From Nemertoderma westbladi (lineage: Eukaryota; Xenacoelomorpha; Nemertodermatida; Nemertodermatidae), in assembly GCA_032718475.1 (NCBI GenBank), contig JAUCBJ010007779.1:1-64000 (forward strand): a stretch of DNA of 64,000 nucleotides, in the 5' to 3' direction. The number at the start of each line of letters is the position of its first letter. Position 1 is the first letter of the stretch. Positions 21,466 through 32,604 of this stretch are shown piece by piece. The translations under genes were made by a program, and so were the position numbers. The notes beneath the pieces are model-generated. The model was not told the DNA's origin. It made no database searches and was given only the letters and a program-made list of their open reading frames with translations.

Positions 21466-23509
21466 ATAACGGATATTTAGTCTGTATTGCAGTGTAGGCA
21501 ATAAATACAGTTTAATATTGTTCTGGTAAGAACAATAACGGATATAGCTTCTTTATTGCAGTAAGCAATAAAGTTGAAAGTACCGGTCAACCGGTAAACC
21601 TGAACGGTACATCTGTAGGTCAGTAGGCCCAACTGCCAGAACCGGTACTGCCGTAGGTCCGTAGGTCCAACTGCCAGAACCGGTACTTCTGTAGGTCCGT
21701 AGGCCCAACTGTCCTAACCGGTACTTCCAGTATAAGTACATTAGTATTATTCGAATTTGATAATTATATACCGGTAGGTCTTAGTACTTAATCAGGGAAC
21801 GGCCGCCCTGGTTTTTTATTGAGATTTTTACTTATTTCTGTCAAGTTTTATTTGTTTGTAGGCCAGTGTTGAACAGAAGGCGTGTAAGCCTGATCAGATT
21901 GTACAGACAATTTGTAGGCTGAGCTGTTGTCTGATTGTTGTTAAGTCTGAACGGATTGCAGTGTGTGTAGATCATCTGTCCGATAAAGAACGGTTAGGAA
22001 GTAGGGGCAGCCAAAACTGTAAGGTAACCCCCCAACTAAAGAATAAGTCGTACTACTGGGTTAGAACGCATGCTACCTAATCATTTCATAGTCTGCATGT
22101 CCTGTAGTTTATTTAGGCTTGATAGTAGTCTGTCGGTATTTGGTCTGCATTTTGTTTGAGTGGTTTGTACGCGTAGCGTAATATTTATTATTCAGAGTTT
22201 ATGCGATTATTCGCAACATTCATTCCCCAAGTTTGTTCCTACAATAATTGTGTTTGTTATACATACCGCTATAGTTAAATTAACCCCGGTACTACACGGG
22301 CTGCTTGGCGTAGGTAAAGACTGGTGATTTTGTGCACCGGTCACTCCAGCAGATGCTGTGGTTCTTTTAGCTGTTCAAGTATATTTAACTACTGATTATA
22401 TGTTGTACAAGTACTCGTACCTAATTTAGGGTTTAGTGTACAGTGCTTTCCGAGAGTAATTAGTGTAGGCATTATATTTGTGTTGTAAAGTGGTTGATAG
22501 GCACTTTCGATTAGCTCTATTAACTTCTAGGTAGGAACACTCCGTGATACATAACGTAGTACCTATAGCGATACGGCTATAGGTCGTCAGGCGGTGGTAT
22601 TTTCCTATCTGGACAACGCAGTGTATTTACTACTACTTATTATTTTCAAATACCGTAGTACCCTGTCCGTTGTAATTACCAGATTTCTAACCCTTTGTTA
22701 GGCTGGTTTGTAGACTTCTTGTAAAATTACCCTGAAAATTCGTATTTGTGTTTTTTGTAAATTTTTGTGTTTATTTAGAGATTGTAATCTCACCCGAATT
22801 GTACGTAATTTGTAGTATTAAGTAACTTAGGTAAATTAGCATTATTTGTTTTAGTGTCCTATAAGTAACACTTCGCTGAAAGCGCACCGCTTTGTGTAGT
22901 GATTACTCCCCAGAAATAATAACATTTATTTCAAACATTGACAAAACCCATTAAACGGGTATATATATATTATAAATCAACTCAAACGATTTATAAATAG
23001 TAGGCCTGCCATATAACAATTAGGTCTCAATATCAGTTGGACTACTGCTCAAATAACGGTAATAAAGTAAGTAAAGTAACCAAGTAACCCTTAAAATTCA
23101 GAAATTCAATTATTTAAAATAATTGACATACCGGTATTTAAAATAGGCTTATTATATTTATTTCTATAAATTTTAGGTTGAAATCATACCGGTATTCTGT
23201 AATTAATTCTAGTCTGTAATTATACTTATATATACTATAAGTGTAAACTGCATACCGGTATCCACGATAGGCCTATTATATATTTATATATATTTGTGCT
23301 AAAATTATATACCGGTTTCTGTGAAAACCTAGTCTGTAATAATACTTATATATACTATAAGCATACCGGTATTCTAATATATTATATATATATCACGCTC
23401 CACTGAGTAGCAGTATCGGTAATTAATTATTAGGCTAACAGTGATACTGACTTACTAGACTTGCTTTAACTGTATTTATAGCCGTAGGCATTCAACTGTG
23501 TAAAGAAAC
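21466..23509 (+). other. 2-kb untranslated leader of young BEL/Pao element
   Basis: No long ORF. Starts with two related segments (GAACAATAACGGATAT at 21461 and again near 21529), then a 38-bp tandem repeat, then AT-rich sequence with recurring ATACCGGTAT and TATATACTATAAG motifs (23120-23370). A typical tRNA primer-binding site (TGG...) is not obvious directly after the LTR. Confidence 0.6.
21603..21730. repeat. 38-bp tandem repeat in leader
   Basis: Three full units and a partial one, each starting ACCGGTAC or ACGGTAC, at 21603, 21641, 21679 and 21717, with core TAGGTCCGTAGGCCCAACTG. Confidence 0.85.
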
Positions 23510-26500
23510 ATGTCTGACACGACCCAATCACTGTCGGATAGTCTCCTAGATAGTGTTAGAATGACTGTTAGACAGTGTCTTAAAAAGATCAGTGACCCAG
23601 ATCCAAGTATAGAACATCCTAGATCTAAGTCTAAGTCACCTCCTGCTGTAAGAAAGGCCATCCCTACTGTAGTAATCTCAGACCCTAGGCTAGTCCAACA
23701 TCGTAGGTCTATCATCGGCACTCGGGCCCAAGTCAAGCGGGATCAAGAAGCAGCGGAACCGCAACAACCCGCGAGCCAAGAACTTACTTCTCAACGGCCC
23801 GATAGCTCCAGTAGTTCGGATACTGTTGAGCGGACGCCCGAACGCGGAGCGAAGATGGCGGATAAGGTTTATGATGAGCGGCCAACCTATGAAGAATCAA
23901 CCGACGCCACTTTTTCTCAAGAAGAAAGCGAAGTGACAGCAGAGAAACCGCATAAGAGGGATGCTATTGACATCTATCTGTCAGACTATCAACGCTTTGT
24001 AGGAGATGAAGAGTTGAGGAGAAGGCTGGAGGGGCTTAGCCCTAATAGTGAAGGAACCAAGCTTGTGTTGGATGCCATCGATGCGGAAATGTTAGCTGCA
24101 AACCAAGCTAAATTTGATGAACAACTCCGCCTGACACGAGTCCAAGAAGAACAAGTAAAGAAAAAACGTATAGAAGACAGAAAGAAAGCAGCAGTAGCAG
24201 CTGCCGAAGCAGAAAGAAAAGCGGCAGCGGCAGAGGCAGCGGCAGAGGCAAAAGCGGCGGAGGCAGTGGCAGAAGCAGAACGGAGAGCAGCTGAAGAAAC
24301 CACCCAATTAGAATTGGAAAACATTCAGGAGAATCAAGACTGCATAAATAAACAGTTAACAGCTAGTAATATGCAGATGATGAATCGATCTACTCCCAAA
24401 AGACAGGGATATACATCATCTGAGGAAGGCGATACCACCGATACTGAAGGCAAAGGAAATAGATCTCGTCTAAGCAGACGTAGAAGAACATCCCACCGTC
24501 AGAAATTGCCTGATTTGCCTCCAGCTGTTAGAAGGCAACTAAATAACACCAACTTAGGTAGTACAGAACCCACAGACCAAATAATTAAAATAGAAAGACT
24601 CCCTACTATAGTAGATGAGCCTGAAATAATTAGGCCTGTTCTTGAAATCACCCCTTCGGTGATAGACACACCTGTGCTCCCTGAAGCTACCTCTAAATTC
24701 CCTCTGCACAGCACTAAGCTATCTGTGCCCAGTAGAACAGCCCATGAGACAGTTCAGGTCCTGGACCCCGAGCGAAATATTCATGATTTGTCGCCCGTTG
24801 TCCCTCGTCCGCCCGCTACAACGTTGGCGACTCCCGCTTCTGCGGTCGAATGGGTGGACGAGAGACGGCGGGGGATGGATCTCCTGCTCGGGCAGATGCA
24901 GGAGACTGTTCAGCAATTCAAGGGCACAGTAAGGGAAAGTAGACTAGAGTTGCAAGAAGTGCAGCAAAGTATCGCGCTAGAACGCGATAAATTAGTAAAT
25001 GCACAAAAGGGTATACCACCACCCTCTGTAACAATGTGTCAACCTGTTAGGTCTGAAGTATCGCATGCGCAAGGTGTGGAGCCTACACGCATCTATACTG
25101 CTAGCGAAGTAGAAACTCCTATAGTAAACCCTATTAAGGGTAATTATAAACCTGTTGATAATGATATCTCATCTAGACTTGATAATAATCCGAGAAACTT
25201 ATATACCGATAATTCTCTATTCAATAATACGATGGCTCAAGAAAGTTTTACGCGTCAAATGGCTAGAACCGAAGCCCGGCAAGCGGTGAAGGTGGGAGAG
25301 ATCGTCAAGTTCAATGGAGATGAGATGAAATGGTTACCTTTTAATGAATATTACAAAGATAACATACAGAACTCTGTACTATCTAATGGAGAGAAACTTA
25401 GATTCCTCATCGAGTGCTTGGAAGGATCTCCCAAGTTAATGGCGTTAAAGTTTATTGGACATCCAGACGGATTAAGACAAGTTTGGGATACACTAAACAT
25501 CAGGTATGGTAATAGGAATAACATAGCTGGGTATTTGTATGCAAAGTTGGTAGCGCCCCGAAAGTTTATTAGCAACGGGATTATAGAGTTTTCCGATGAA
25601 ATTCAGGAGATCTGCAGACAATTAGATTGGCTAGGTAAGTCTCATGAGTATCAGAGTGCTATGGTTATTAGAGCAGTGGCTTCTACTTTACCGAAGGGTG
25701 GAGTAGGTACACGCTGGGATAAGAAAGTGTTATATATGATGGAACAACAACGACGAGACCCTACCATGACTGATCTCATGTCATTCTTAGATAGAGAAGT
25801 GAAATTACAGCTCCTAAGGCAGTCCAGAGAGAAGACATTGGAAAACAAGGTAAGTGAGAAACCCGTTTCTAGGAGAAGGGTAACACCAATGTGTTATACA
25901 GACGACGGCGAAAGCCAAACCTCTCAAGGAGAGGACAGCGGGAAAGACACTGAAAGATCTTATTATGTCAATAAAACGCCTAAAGACCAGGTAAGTAAAT
26001 CCAAGTCTCGACCCAATGACAGAAGGGAACCGGTACAAAAAACCCCTCCTACGTCTCCTAAAAGAATTCAGGTGAGAAAGCCCGAGGAAAGAACAAGTGT
26101 GCACCACATAGCACAGGTTAAAGTAAGTAACATCAAGCCGAAATGTGTGCTGTGCGACGGGCCCCACCGTTTAAATGCGTGTGATAAATTCCTGAGGAAA
26201 TCACTAAAGGATAGACGTGAAGTCATGTGGGATAAGCGGTTGTGTTATAATTGCCTCAGACGAGGACACCAACGGCGAACCTGTTACTCCGACGCAAGGT
26301 GTGCAAAGTGCGGCGCAAAACATCATATCTTGTTGCACACGGAATTCGAACGAAACTGCCCGAGTCAGGTAAGTGAGTCCGAACTACATGTCCAATTCAG
26401 TGATGTGAACGACACTGATCAATCTGATATGGAAGGATTCTATACGGACGAGTTCTCCGACCAAAACGAATCCTGTTACCTAATAAACACCACCGCAGTG

Positions 26501-27883
26501 TATCGAGCACTCGTGCATGAGAAAGACACAGACAGCGACCTTACCTTAACTACTTCTGATCAACAACCATCTTGGAAAGCGCCAACTTCCAATATAGGAA
26601 TCCGAGAATTTCCTGTAGTCCAGTTACGGGTCCACGGACCTCAGAAGAGCTATATAGTGAACGCCCTCCTGGACTCCGGTAGCACAGGAACATTCATCGA
26701 TAAAGAACTAGCCGAAGTCATCTTTGCTGGACAACCCAAGTTCCGAACCAAGCTAAACATGTCAGGGATCATGCAGGTTTGGAATTCTACTGTAGCTGCC
26801 GACTATTATATAGGTGAGTTGTCCACTCCACAGGATAAACTAGGAGAACACAGTATAAGGTCAGTCAAAATGGTGGCAATAAAGAACTTCGCTACCACCC
26901 AAGTGGAACCTTATAATTGGGACGAAGATGATCATGTCCAACAACTTAACATCCCTAGATTCGACACCGATTATCCTGGAGTACAAATATTAATCGGTCA
27001 AAACGCGCATGAGGCGCTGGAGACATTAGAGAAACGACCTACTCAACCGCAACCACTTCAGACCTATGCGGTAAGAACTAGAGTAGGTTGGTACCTTACT
27101 GGACCTTCCCGAAGAACGCTCAGAGAAAGACTGCTTCAAGATCACGTCTGCCAGGTGAGTGAATGGGAAGATGATACTAGTGAGGGAGACGACCCAACTG
27201 AGGGAACACCATACTCCTCAGATAATGACGATATTAGCTCCAATGTAGATCAATGGAGATATTGCCCCAAGAAGTTTAATCCAACTGACATCGCTTCCAG
27301 AGGAGCAACTCCTCAAGAACTGACAGATACTACAGACCGGTTAGGTGAACCCGACTTCCTGAGTAAGGAGGATGAATGGTCTCCCCATCTTACTCCGACT
27401 GAGATTAGACCAGCCAAGGGAGCGGAGAAAGTCAAACCTAAAACCCGGACGGGTGGATCGGAGTTATTTGAACCCGGGATAGATCTGTCGGTATTACATA
27501 TTGCCAGGGACGACGCCGTGGATCTGGACCTCCCCACCGCGAGTGGAACCTTCATGAAGATCAGAGAGAGCGATTGGAGCTCTGGAACATCAGACGTCTC
27601 GCAGGGACTCTCACCTCTCCTGCAGGGAGCGACGGACCACTATAGCTCCTGGAATCGGCTTTGTAAGGCCGTCGTGTACCTAGAGCGATGTTTCTATCGT
27701 CACTATTCCAGGACGAAGAGGAAACCTGGAATTGTATTCAGGATGCAGCGACTCAATCACCCAGTCGGTCGTTTGTGTTTACCGGAAGGGAATGGAGGAC
27801 TCTCCGGAAACTGTGGAAGACAAGATTCTCTTCCCACGACTACCTCCCTAATCCTTCAAACATCTAGGGACTCCATAACGTAA
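23510..27883 (+). CDS. BEL/Pao gag-protease fusion with RT and integrase deleted
   Basis: Single ORF of 1457 codons. Residues 200-290 are Glu/Ala/Lys-rich and probably helical. Residues about 600-770 match the Pao gag core (DUF1759 type; EMKWLPFNEYY, EFSDEIQEICRQLDWLG). Residues about 875-950 hold zinc knuckles (CVLCDGPHRLNACDKFL, CYNCLRRGHQRRTC, CAKCGAKHHILLH). Near 1054 lies the aspartic protease motif ALLDSGSTGTFIDKE, followed by ILIGQNAHEALE. At about residue 1249 the sequence jumps to NPTDIASRGATPQEL, which in the outer copy lies after RT and A17/RNase H. At about 1405-1415 it jumps from the pre-integrase segment (SSWNRLCKAV) to sequence beyond the pol stop. The frame stays open across both deletions. 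Gag and protease look intact. Confidence 0.92.
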   Translation: MSDTTQSLSDSLLDSVRMTVRQCLKKISDPDPSIEHPRSKSKSPPAVRKAIPTVVISDPRLVQHRRSIIGTRAQVKRDQEAAEPQQPASQELTSQRPDSSSSSDTVERTPERGAKMADKVYDERPTYEESTDATFSQEESEVTAEKPHKRDAIDIYLSDYQRFVGDEELRRRLEGLSPNSEGTKLVLDAIDAEMLAANQAKFDEQLRLTRVQEEQVKKKRIEDRKKAAVAAAEAERKAAAAEAAAEAKAAEAVAEAERRAAEETTQLELENIQENQDCINKQLTASNMQMMNRSTPKRQGYTSSEEGDTTDTEGKGNRSRLSRRRRTSHRQKLPDLPPAVRRQLNNTNLGSTEPTDQIIKIERLPTIVDEPEIIRPVLEITPSVIDTPVLPEATSKFPLHSTKLSVPSRTAHETVQVLDPERNIHDLSPVVPRPPATTLATPASAVEWVDERRRGMDLLLGQMQETVQQFKGTVRESRLELQEVQQSIALERDKLVNAQKGIPPPSVTMCQPVRSEVSHAQGVEPTRIYTASEVETPIVNPIKGNYKPVDNDISSRLDNNPRNLYTDNSLFNNTMAQESFTRQMARTEARQAVKVGEIVKFNGDEMKWLPFNEYYKDNIQNSVLSNGEKLRFLIECLEGSPKLMALKFIGHPDGLRQVWDTLNIRYGNRNNIAGYLYAKLVAPRKFISNGIIEFSDEIQEICRQLDWLGKSHEYQSAMVIRAVASTLPKGGVGTRWDKKVLYMMEQQRRDPTMTDLMSFLDREVKLQLLRQSREKTLENKVSEKPVSRRRVTPMCYTDDGESQTSQGEDSGKDTERSYYVNKTPKDQVSKSKSRPNDRREPVQKTPPTSPKRIQVRKPEERTSVHHIAQVKVSNIKPKCVLCDGPHRLNACDKFLRKSLKDRREVMWDKRLCYNCLRRGHQRRTCYSDARCAKCGAKHHILLHTEFERNCPSQVSESELHVQFSDVNDTDQSDMEGFYTDEFSDQNESCYLINTTAVYRALVHEKDTDSDLTLTTSDQQPSWKAPTSNIGIREFPVVQLRVHGPQKSYIVNALLDSGSTGTFIDKELAEVIFAGQPKFRTKLNMSGIMQVWNSTVAADYYIGELSTPQDKLGEHSIRSVKMVAIKNFATTQVEPYNWDEDDHVQQLNIPRFDTDYPGVQILIGQNAHEALETLEKRPTQPQPLQTYAVRTRVGWYLTGPSRRTLRERLLQDHVCQVSEWEDDTSEGDDPTEGTPYSSDNDDISSNVDQWRYCPKKFNPTDIASRGATPQELTDTTDRLGEPDFLSKEDEWSPHLTPTEIRPAKGAEKVKPKTRTGGSELFEPGIDLSVLHIARDDAVDLDLPTASGTFMKIRESDWSSGTSDVSQGLSPLLQGATDHYSSWNRLCKAVVYLERCFYRHYSRTKRKPGIVFRMQRLNHPVGRLCLPEGNGGLSGNCGRQDSLPTTTSLILQTSRDSIT

Positions 27884-29538
27884 CAACATATGGAGTGGGT
27901 GTGTGACTCTATTATTTTATATTATTTTATTATTTTTATATTTCTGTATGTATTACTATGTAATTTTATTATAATCGTTTTCTTTAATTTTATTCAGTAG
28001 AATGTTATTTTAGCGATTATTTAGTAGATTAGTGCAATATATATTCGCGTTTATTACTTAATTACGTATATATTATATTTAATGCGACGGCAAGAAATAA
28101 TTCTTTTCCTCTTTCCTTACTGTCCGTATCATATTATAAATACGTGACTACAGTAAGATGAAATGTCCGTACTTATTAAAGTACAATAAAGCCACTACTA
28201 TATTTAAGTATTATTGGTAGGCAGAGTATTAGGAATGCAAAGTTCAGATCCTCGTGTCTCGGCTAAACCAAGCTCTGGGTAGACCTTGGAAACGACTTGC
28301 CTCTTCACACTGACATTGCTTCGTGCGATATTGCTCTCATACCGTATATAATAATACATATAGTGGCGTGATGTCCCTCTAACAGTAGCGTAAAACGCAC
28401 ATAAATCTGTTAAACCTTTTGACCATCTGTAATTCTAGTCGATTAAGATATCGCGGCACCCACCGATATACTTGAAAGACAAATTTTAGAATCAGTGGTT
28501 AACGTCCCCAGACAAGTTCTGGAATAAATTGGTGCCCATCTCAAATATTAATTATTTAATATTTGCAAATCTAATAAATCAAAATCTGTAAAATTCAGAT
28601 CCTTCAACAATTCTAGTCAATTAAGATATCGTAGCATTTACCGATATTCTTAAAAAGACAATTGTCATAGAATTAAGGATCTTGTGTCCCCAGACATGTT
28701 CTAGAATCAAAATATGTCAATTTAATTATCAAATAATAAAATTTCAGGGAATAAATTTAAATTCATGCCTTTTAATGAATTTAATAAATTGCCATTTTTA
28801 CGCAATTTATAACATTCCCAAAATTCCATCAATTAATAGATCAAGGGAGCGGAGATTTATCTTATTATGCGTATGAGTGTGCGAAGTCTCCCAAACATAG
28901 TCAATAGCCGATAAAATTCATAAAGTCATGTATAAAACAGGACATTGACTATTAAAGAATTACTATTAAATAACATCCCAGATCTGTATGCATTGGAATT
29001 ACCCTAATTCTACCGCTAGCTTTACATAATGTCACCATAGCAACAACCACGCTAGAATTAGAATTGAGTTAAGAGAACAATAGAAAGCTTGTCCCATTGA
29101 ATAGCATAGGGAATAAATAGTGCACTGATAGTATCCAAGGATACATAATAATACAGTGACATTCTGGAAGGCATTGACTAACGGACAAGTGACCCGAGTG
29201 TGTGTAATTTGTGACAAGTTGTGTGTGTGGTATTTGTGAGTTTATAGGCGAATGTTACTACTAAGGTGTGTTTACAGTAGCGAGTCGCAATTGTGAAAGT
29301 AACCCTAACTCTCCAGTAAGAACCTGAGGTGTATCTAAGCCTTTGGGACGGACAGTCGAGTGACTTGTGCCGGTTGTCGTTGTCGTTGTGCGGCTACGTC
29401 GTTGGCGAAAGTACAGCGGCGACGACACATCGGCGCTGAGGATCTCGTACTGTCCGGGGGTTGATTGGGGTAGGCAGCGACGCCCGCTCGCCTAAATATA
29501 AACTCATTATAATATAGATAAACTCATATATAGCAGAT
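27884..29538 (+). other. conserved non-coding post-pol region of young BEL/Pao element
   Basis: No ORF of note. From about 28310 it aligns with 15850-16862 of the outer element. It contains a duplicated hairpin segment (28432-28710) and a GC-rich end. It finishes with TATATAGCAG immediately before the ATG at 29539, which would serve as a splice acceptor for the next ORF. Confidence 0.7.
28432..28710 (+). repeat. duplicated hairpin-forming segment
   Basis: Two related copies of about 95 bp (28432 and 28611). Each contains AAGATATCG, a 10-base loop and CGATAT, and is bracketed by ATTCTAG and TAGAAT, which can also pair. A single copy is present in the outer element near 15963. Confidence 0.65.
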
Positions 29539-29842
29539 ATGACGGAGTTGATAGAAGATGGTCTTAGTATCGGGGAGCGATATACTCTACTTTTACAAGC
29601 GTTTGTTGATAGCTTGATACGCGGCGACGTTAGTCCAACTGCTGCGGAGGACGATGGTCGTTATATCGAACCGCCAATGTCCCAAGAGCAGCTCGCGCGA
29701 GTTGGACTATAGAAAATTCGCTGCTCGATATACGCAGCGTAATGGTACGTATATGGTCTTCTTAACTACTGGTCATCCTATCGATTTACATAATACGGAC
29801 TATGTCGACTATATATCCTGCCCAGCGGAGTCGGAACCATAA
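29539..29842 (+). CDS. small post-pol accessory ORF(s), young BEL/Pao copy
   Basis: Frame 1 runs 29539-29712 (57 codons, acidic, starting MTELIEDGLSIGER). A second frame, 29654-29842 (62 codons, with RKFAARYTQRNGTYMVF), overlaps and continues. They may be two proteins or one frameshifted ORF. The start matches 18757 in the outer element. The protein family is not recognised. An AG acceptor-like sequence precedes the ATG, consistent with expression from a spliced RNA. Confidence 0.4.
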
Positions 29843-29934
29843 ACTGAAATTCGAATGCGAAAATTCTATTCGAAATCGACTCGAAAGAAAAGACACTAAA
29901 GAAACAAATAAACGCGGTAACTCCAACGTATATT

Positions 29935-29974
29935 TGGAATTCTTGATAGAAGCATTGTAACAACAAATAAATAT
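29935..29974. repeat. 40-bp target-site duplication, left copy
   Basis: Identical to 31901-31940 (starts TGGAATTCTTGATAG). The two copies flank the LINE at 29975-31900. Confidence 0.93.
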
Positions 29975-31900
29975 TTTTTTTAATATCCAGCGGCCAAGAA
30001 TGCAGTTAAAGCTGCATCTAGGTCCCTGAACAGGCAGTACTCTGTTAATCTACAGGAGCTAATAAACCAACAGGTTGATGCCATCAATGATGCTGACGAC
30101 AGCAGGCAATCATCCCAGGCATGGAAATCGATCAATCTGCTTACTGGGCGGAAAAGCCAACCAACCACCAAGGTTAAGGCTGAATCACCAGCCGATCGCC
30201 TCAATGGTTGGAAAGCCCACTTTGAAAAGCTCCTCAATAATGACAGGGTATTGCCTGATAACTTTATAGAAGTAAAAGTGTCTGAGTCTGTACTCCCAGA
30301 TATTCCCATTGGCGATATCTCCTTTGCAGAAGTGAAGGCTGCTGCAAAGAGCATTAAGACCAATCGTGCCAGTGGAGTAGATGGTGTTCCCCCTGAGGTC
30401 TTTAAAATACCTGAGTGTTTAAAGCTCATCTATCCCATCATAGTAGACATGTACCGTACAACAAGAGTCCCACAAGAAATGAAAACAAATAAGTTGGTGC
30501 CAGTTCCCAAGAAGGGCAACCTAACACTCTATGGTTCTTTTCGGGGAATCTCATTGATCTCGATTGCTGCAAAACTATACAATAGAATTCTATTAAATCG
30601 CATCAGGGATCCCATTGAGAGACTGCTACGTGGAAATCAGAATGGGTTCCGTAAAGGTCGTGGGACCATGGAGCCCATTTTGGCACTTAGAAGGATAATT
30701 GAAGAGTTATCAAAAAAGAAAGACAGGCATCTGGCTGTTATCTTTGTTGACTTCTTCAAGGCCTTTGATTCAGTCTCTCGCTCACGTATGTTCAGCATAC
30801 TTTCATTATATGGGATTCCTGATGAAATTATTGCAGCAATCAGATCAGTATACGATGGTTCGACAACATTTGTGTCTACTGTTGATGGTGACACAGAACC
30901 ATTTGAAGTGTTATGGGGCATCCTCCAAGGAGACACACTTGCACCATTCTTGTTCATTATTGTGGTTGACTATGTTCTACGCATGTCCTTAGATCATCAT
31001 AATGATGATGGGGTGATGATAACTCCACCTACTGGCTCCAGAAGTCGAGGAAATCCTGCCAAGTACCTAACTGATCTAGACTTTGCTGATGACTTAGGAG
31101 TACTCTCAGAATCATTAGAGGGAGCCCAGCGGCTCCTCAGCTCATTAGAACATGCTGCTTCTAGTGTTGGTCTTTTTATTAACTCCAGAAAGACCAAAAT
31201 TCTGACAGTTAACTTTGAAAGTCCTCAGCAAGTCTCTGATCGGATGAGCATAAGCTCAAAGGATGGTATGCTTGAGCATGTGGACGACTTCTGTTACCTG
31301 GGATCATGGATCCGGAAGTCAGGTGAGGACCTTCGAATACGTAAGGGAAAGGCATGGGCAGCCTTGAATAGGCTTTCCAGGATTTGGAAGTCACCTAGAA
31401 TTAATCGGAAACTTAAGGTCCGATTATTCAGAGCAGCAGTAGTTCCAGTACTCCTCTACGGGAGTCCATGCTGGGCTCTAACTGCTGAGGACACCAAATC
31501 TCTGGATGGCACATTCACAAGAATGCTACGCCGGGTACATTGTGTCAAGTACAATGCACACATCTCCAACCAGACACTATATAACATTGGAGGTGTCTCA
31601 TTGGTTCCCCCAAGCTTGACACTAGAACAAAATCGCCTCCGCTTTGCAGGACATTGCTTTCGCCGTGAGGACCAGCCAGTGCATAATCTTGTACTTTGGC
31701 AGCCTCATGGAGTGAATAAGCATGGTGGACAGCCCATGACTTTCTTGAGACGCATCTTAAAGGACACTGGCCTTAAAGATGCGGATGATCTAGCAAATGT
31801 CATGGGTGATAGGGAGTTGTGGCGGTGCAATTTTGTTGACAAGCCGGCACAGCATTCTTAAAAATGCAGCTGCAATGCAGCATGCCGATCCTAGTAGTAG
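29975..31900 (+). mobile_element. 5'-truncated LINE inserted in the BEL/Pao element
   Basis: Flanked by a perfect 40-bp target duplication. The LINE sequence proper starts at about 29988 and ends in a short TAG repeat (CCTAGTAGTAG), the same end as the copies finishing at 51358 and 36233. It lacks the 5' UTR and endonuclease. Confidence 0.93.
29990..31861 (+). pseudogene. LINE reverse transcriptase, 5'-truncated but open
   Basis: The frame is open from about 29990 to the stop at 31861 (about 620 codons). It has [28 protein letters not shown], the catalytic [11 protein letters not shown], and a C-terminal module with [19 protein letters not shown] and [10 protein letters not shown]. The N-terminal endonuclease present at 47439-48538 in a sister copy is missing, so it is not autonomous. 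The RT domain itself looks undamaged. Confidence 0.88.
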
Positions 31901-31940
31901 TGGAATTCTTGATAGAAGCATTGTAACAACAAATAAATAT
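31901..31940. repeat. 40-bp target-site duplication, right copy
   Basis: Perfect copy of 29935-29974. Confidence 0.93.
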
Positions 31941-32604
31941 CACCCGCGTTTCCCCTACCAGACATGCGTCTTTGGTATTATTACGATAAATGCCCTAGAC
32001 CCAGCCAATAAACGGAAAGACATAAACATCCACGGAAACGTTGTGTTAAACACAGTTGTGCTCGTTATATTTACTGGAGTTTCGAGCGAAACTTGTTTGA
32101 CGTACCACCTATGCTCACTCGGCTCGAACGATCCTGGAGTAAACCTATGATCAGAGTCCCGGAATACTCGGTCAAACCTCCTCATTCCTTAGTTGGACCT
32201 TAGACCTGCGATCCTGGTGGTGTCGCGGATCCTCGCGGACTGTATTCACTGTTCAAAGATCTAGTGCTACCCTAACAATTAATCGGTAACACTCCGACAG
32301 TGATTTCTAGCTAGCCGCCCATCTTACCTAGCCGGATTGTGACGCGGACACCTAATATCACTATCCAACCGTATGGTCGTTCCCGTTTAACGCGATACAA
32401 CCCTTCATCAAGGTGAAGGAGAGCGTTGTACGAAACGAGTTAAACGCTATTCTATAAAGATCAAAAAGACACCTGCGTTTGTTCAGATAAACGTAAGTTA
32501 TAACAGTAAGTCCAATCGATAAACGAATTGGCCTTATCTCAGTTCGATTGGGAAATCTCGAATCTCTAAGAAGATATCAAGCTTAGAAAACCCTATTCTC
32601 TGCG
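31941..32604 (+). other. post-pol segment of young BEL/Pao element
   Basis: Continues the element after the LINE. It has an open stretch of about 117 codons ending at 32150 whose reality is doubtful. A candidate splice acceptor (AAGCTTAG, near 32585) precedes the basic ORF remnant. Confidence 0.4.

Noticed and set aside
23989-24324. Minus-strand Ala/Ser-rich ORFs opposite the gag ORF
   Set aside because: Shadow of the Glu/Ala-rich coding region on the plus strand.
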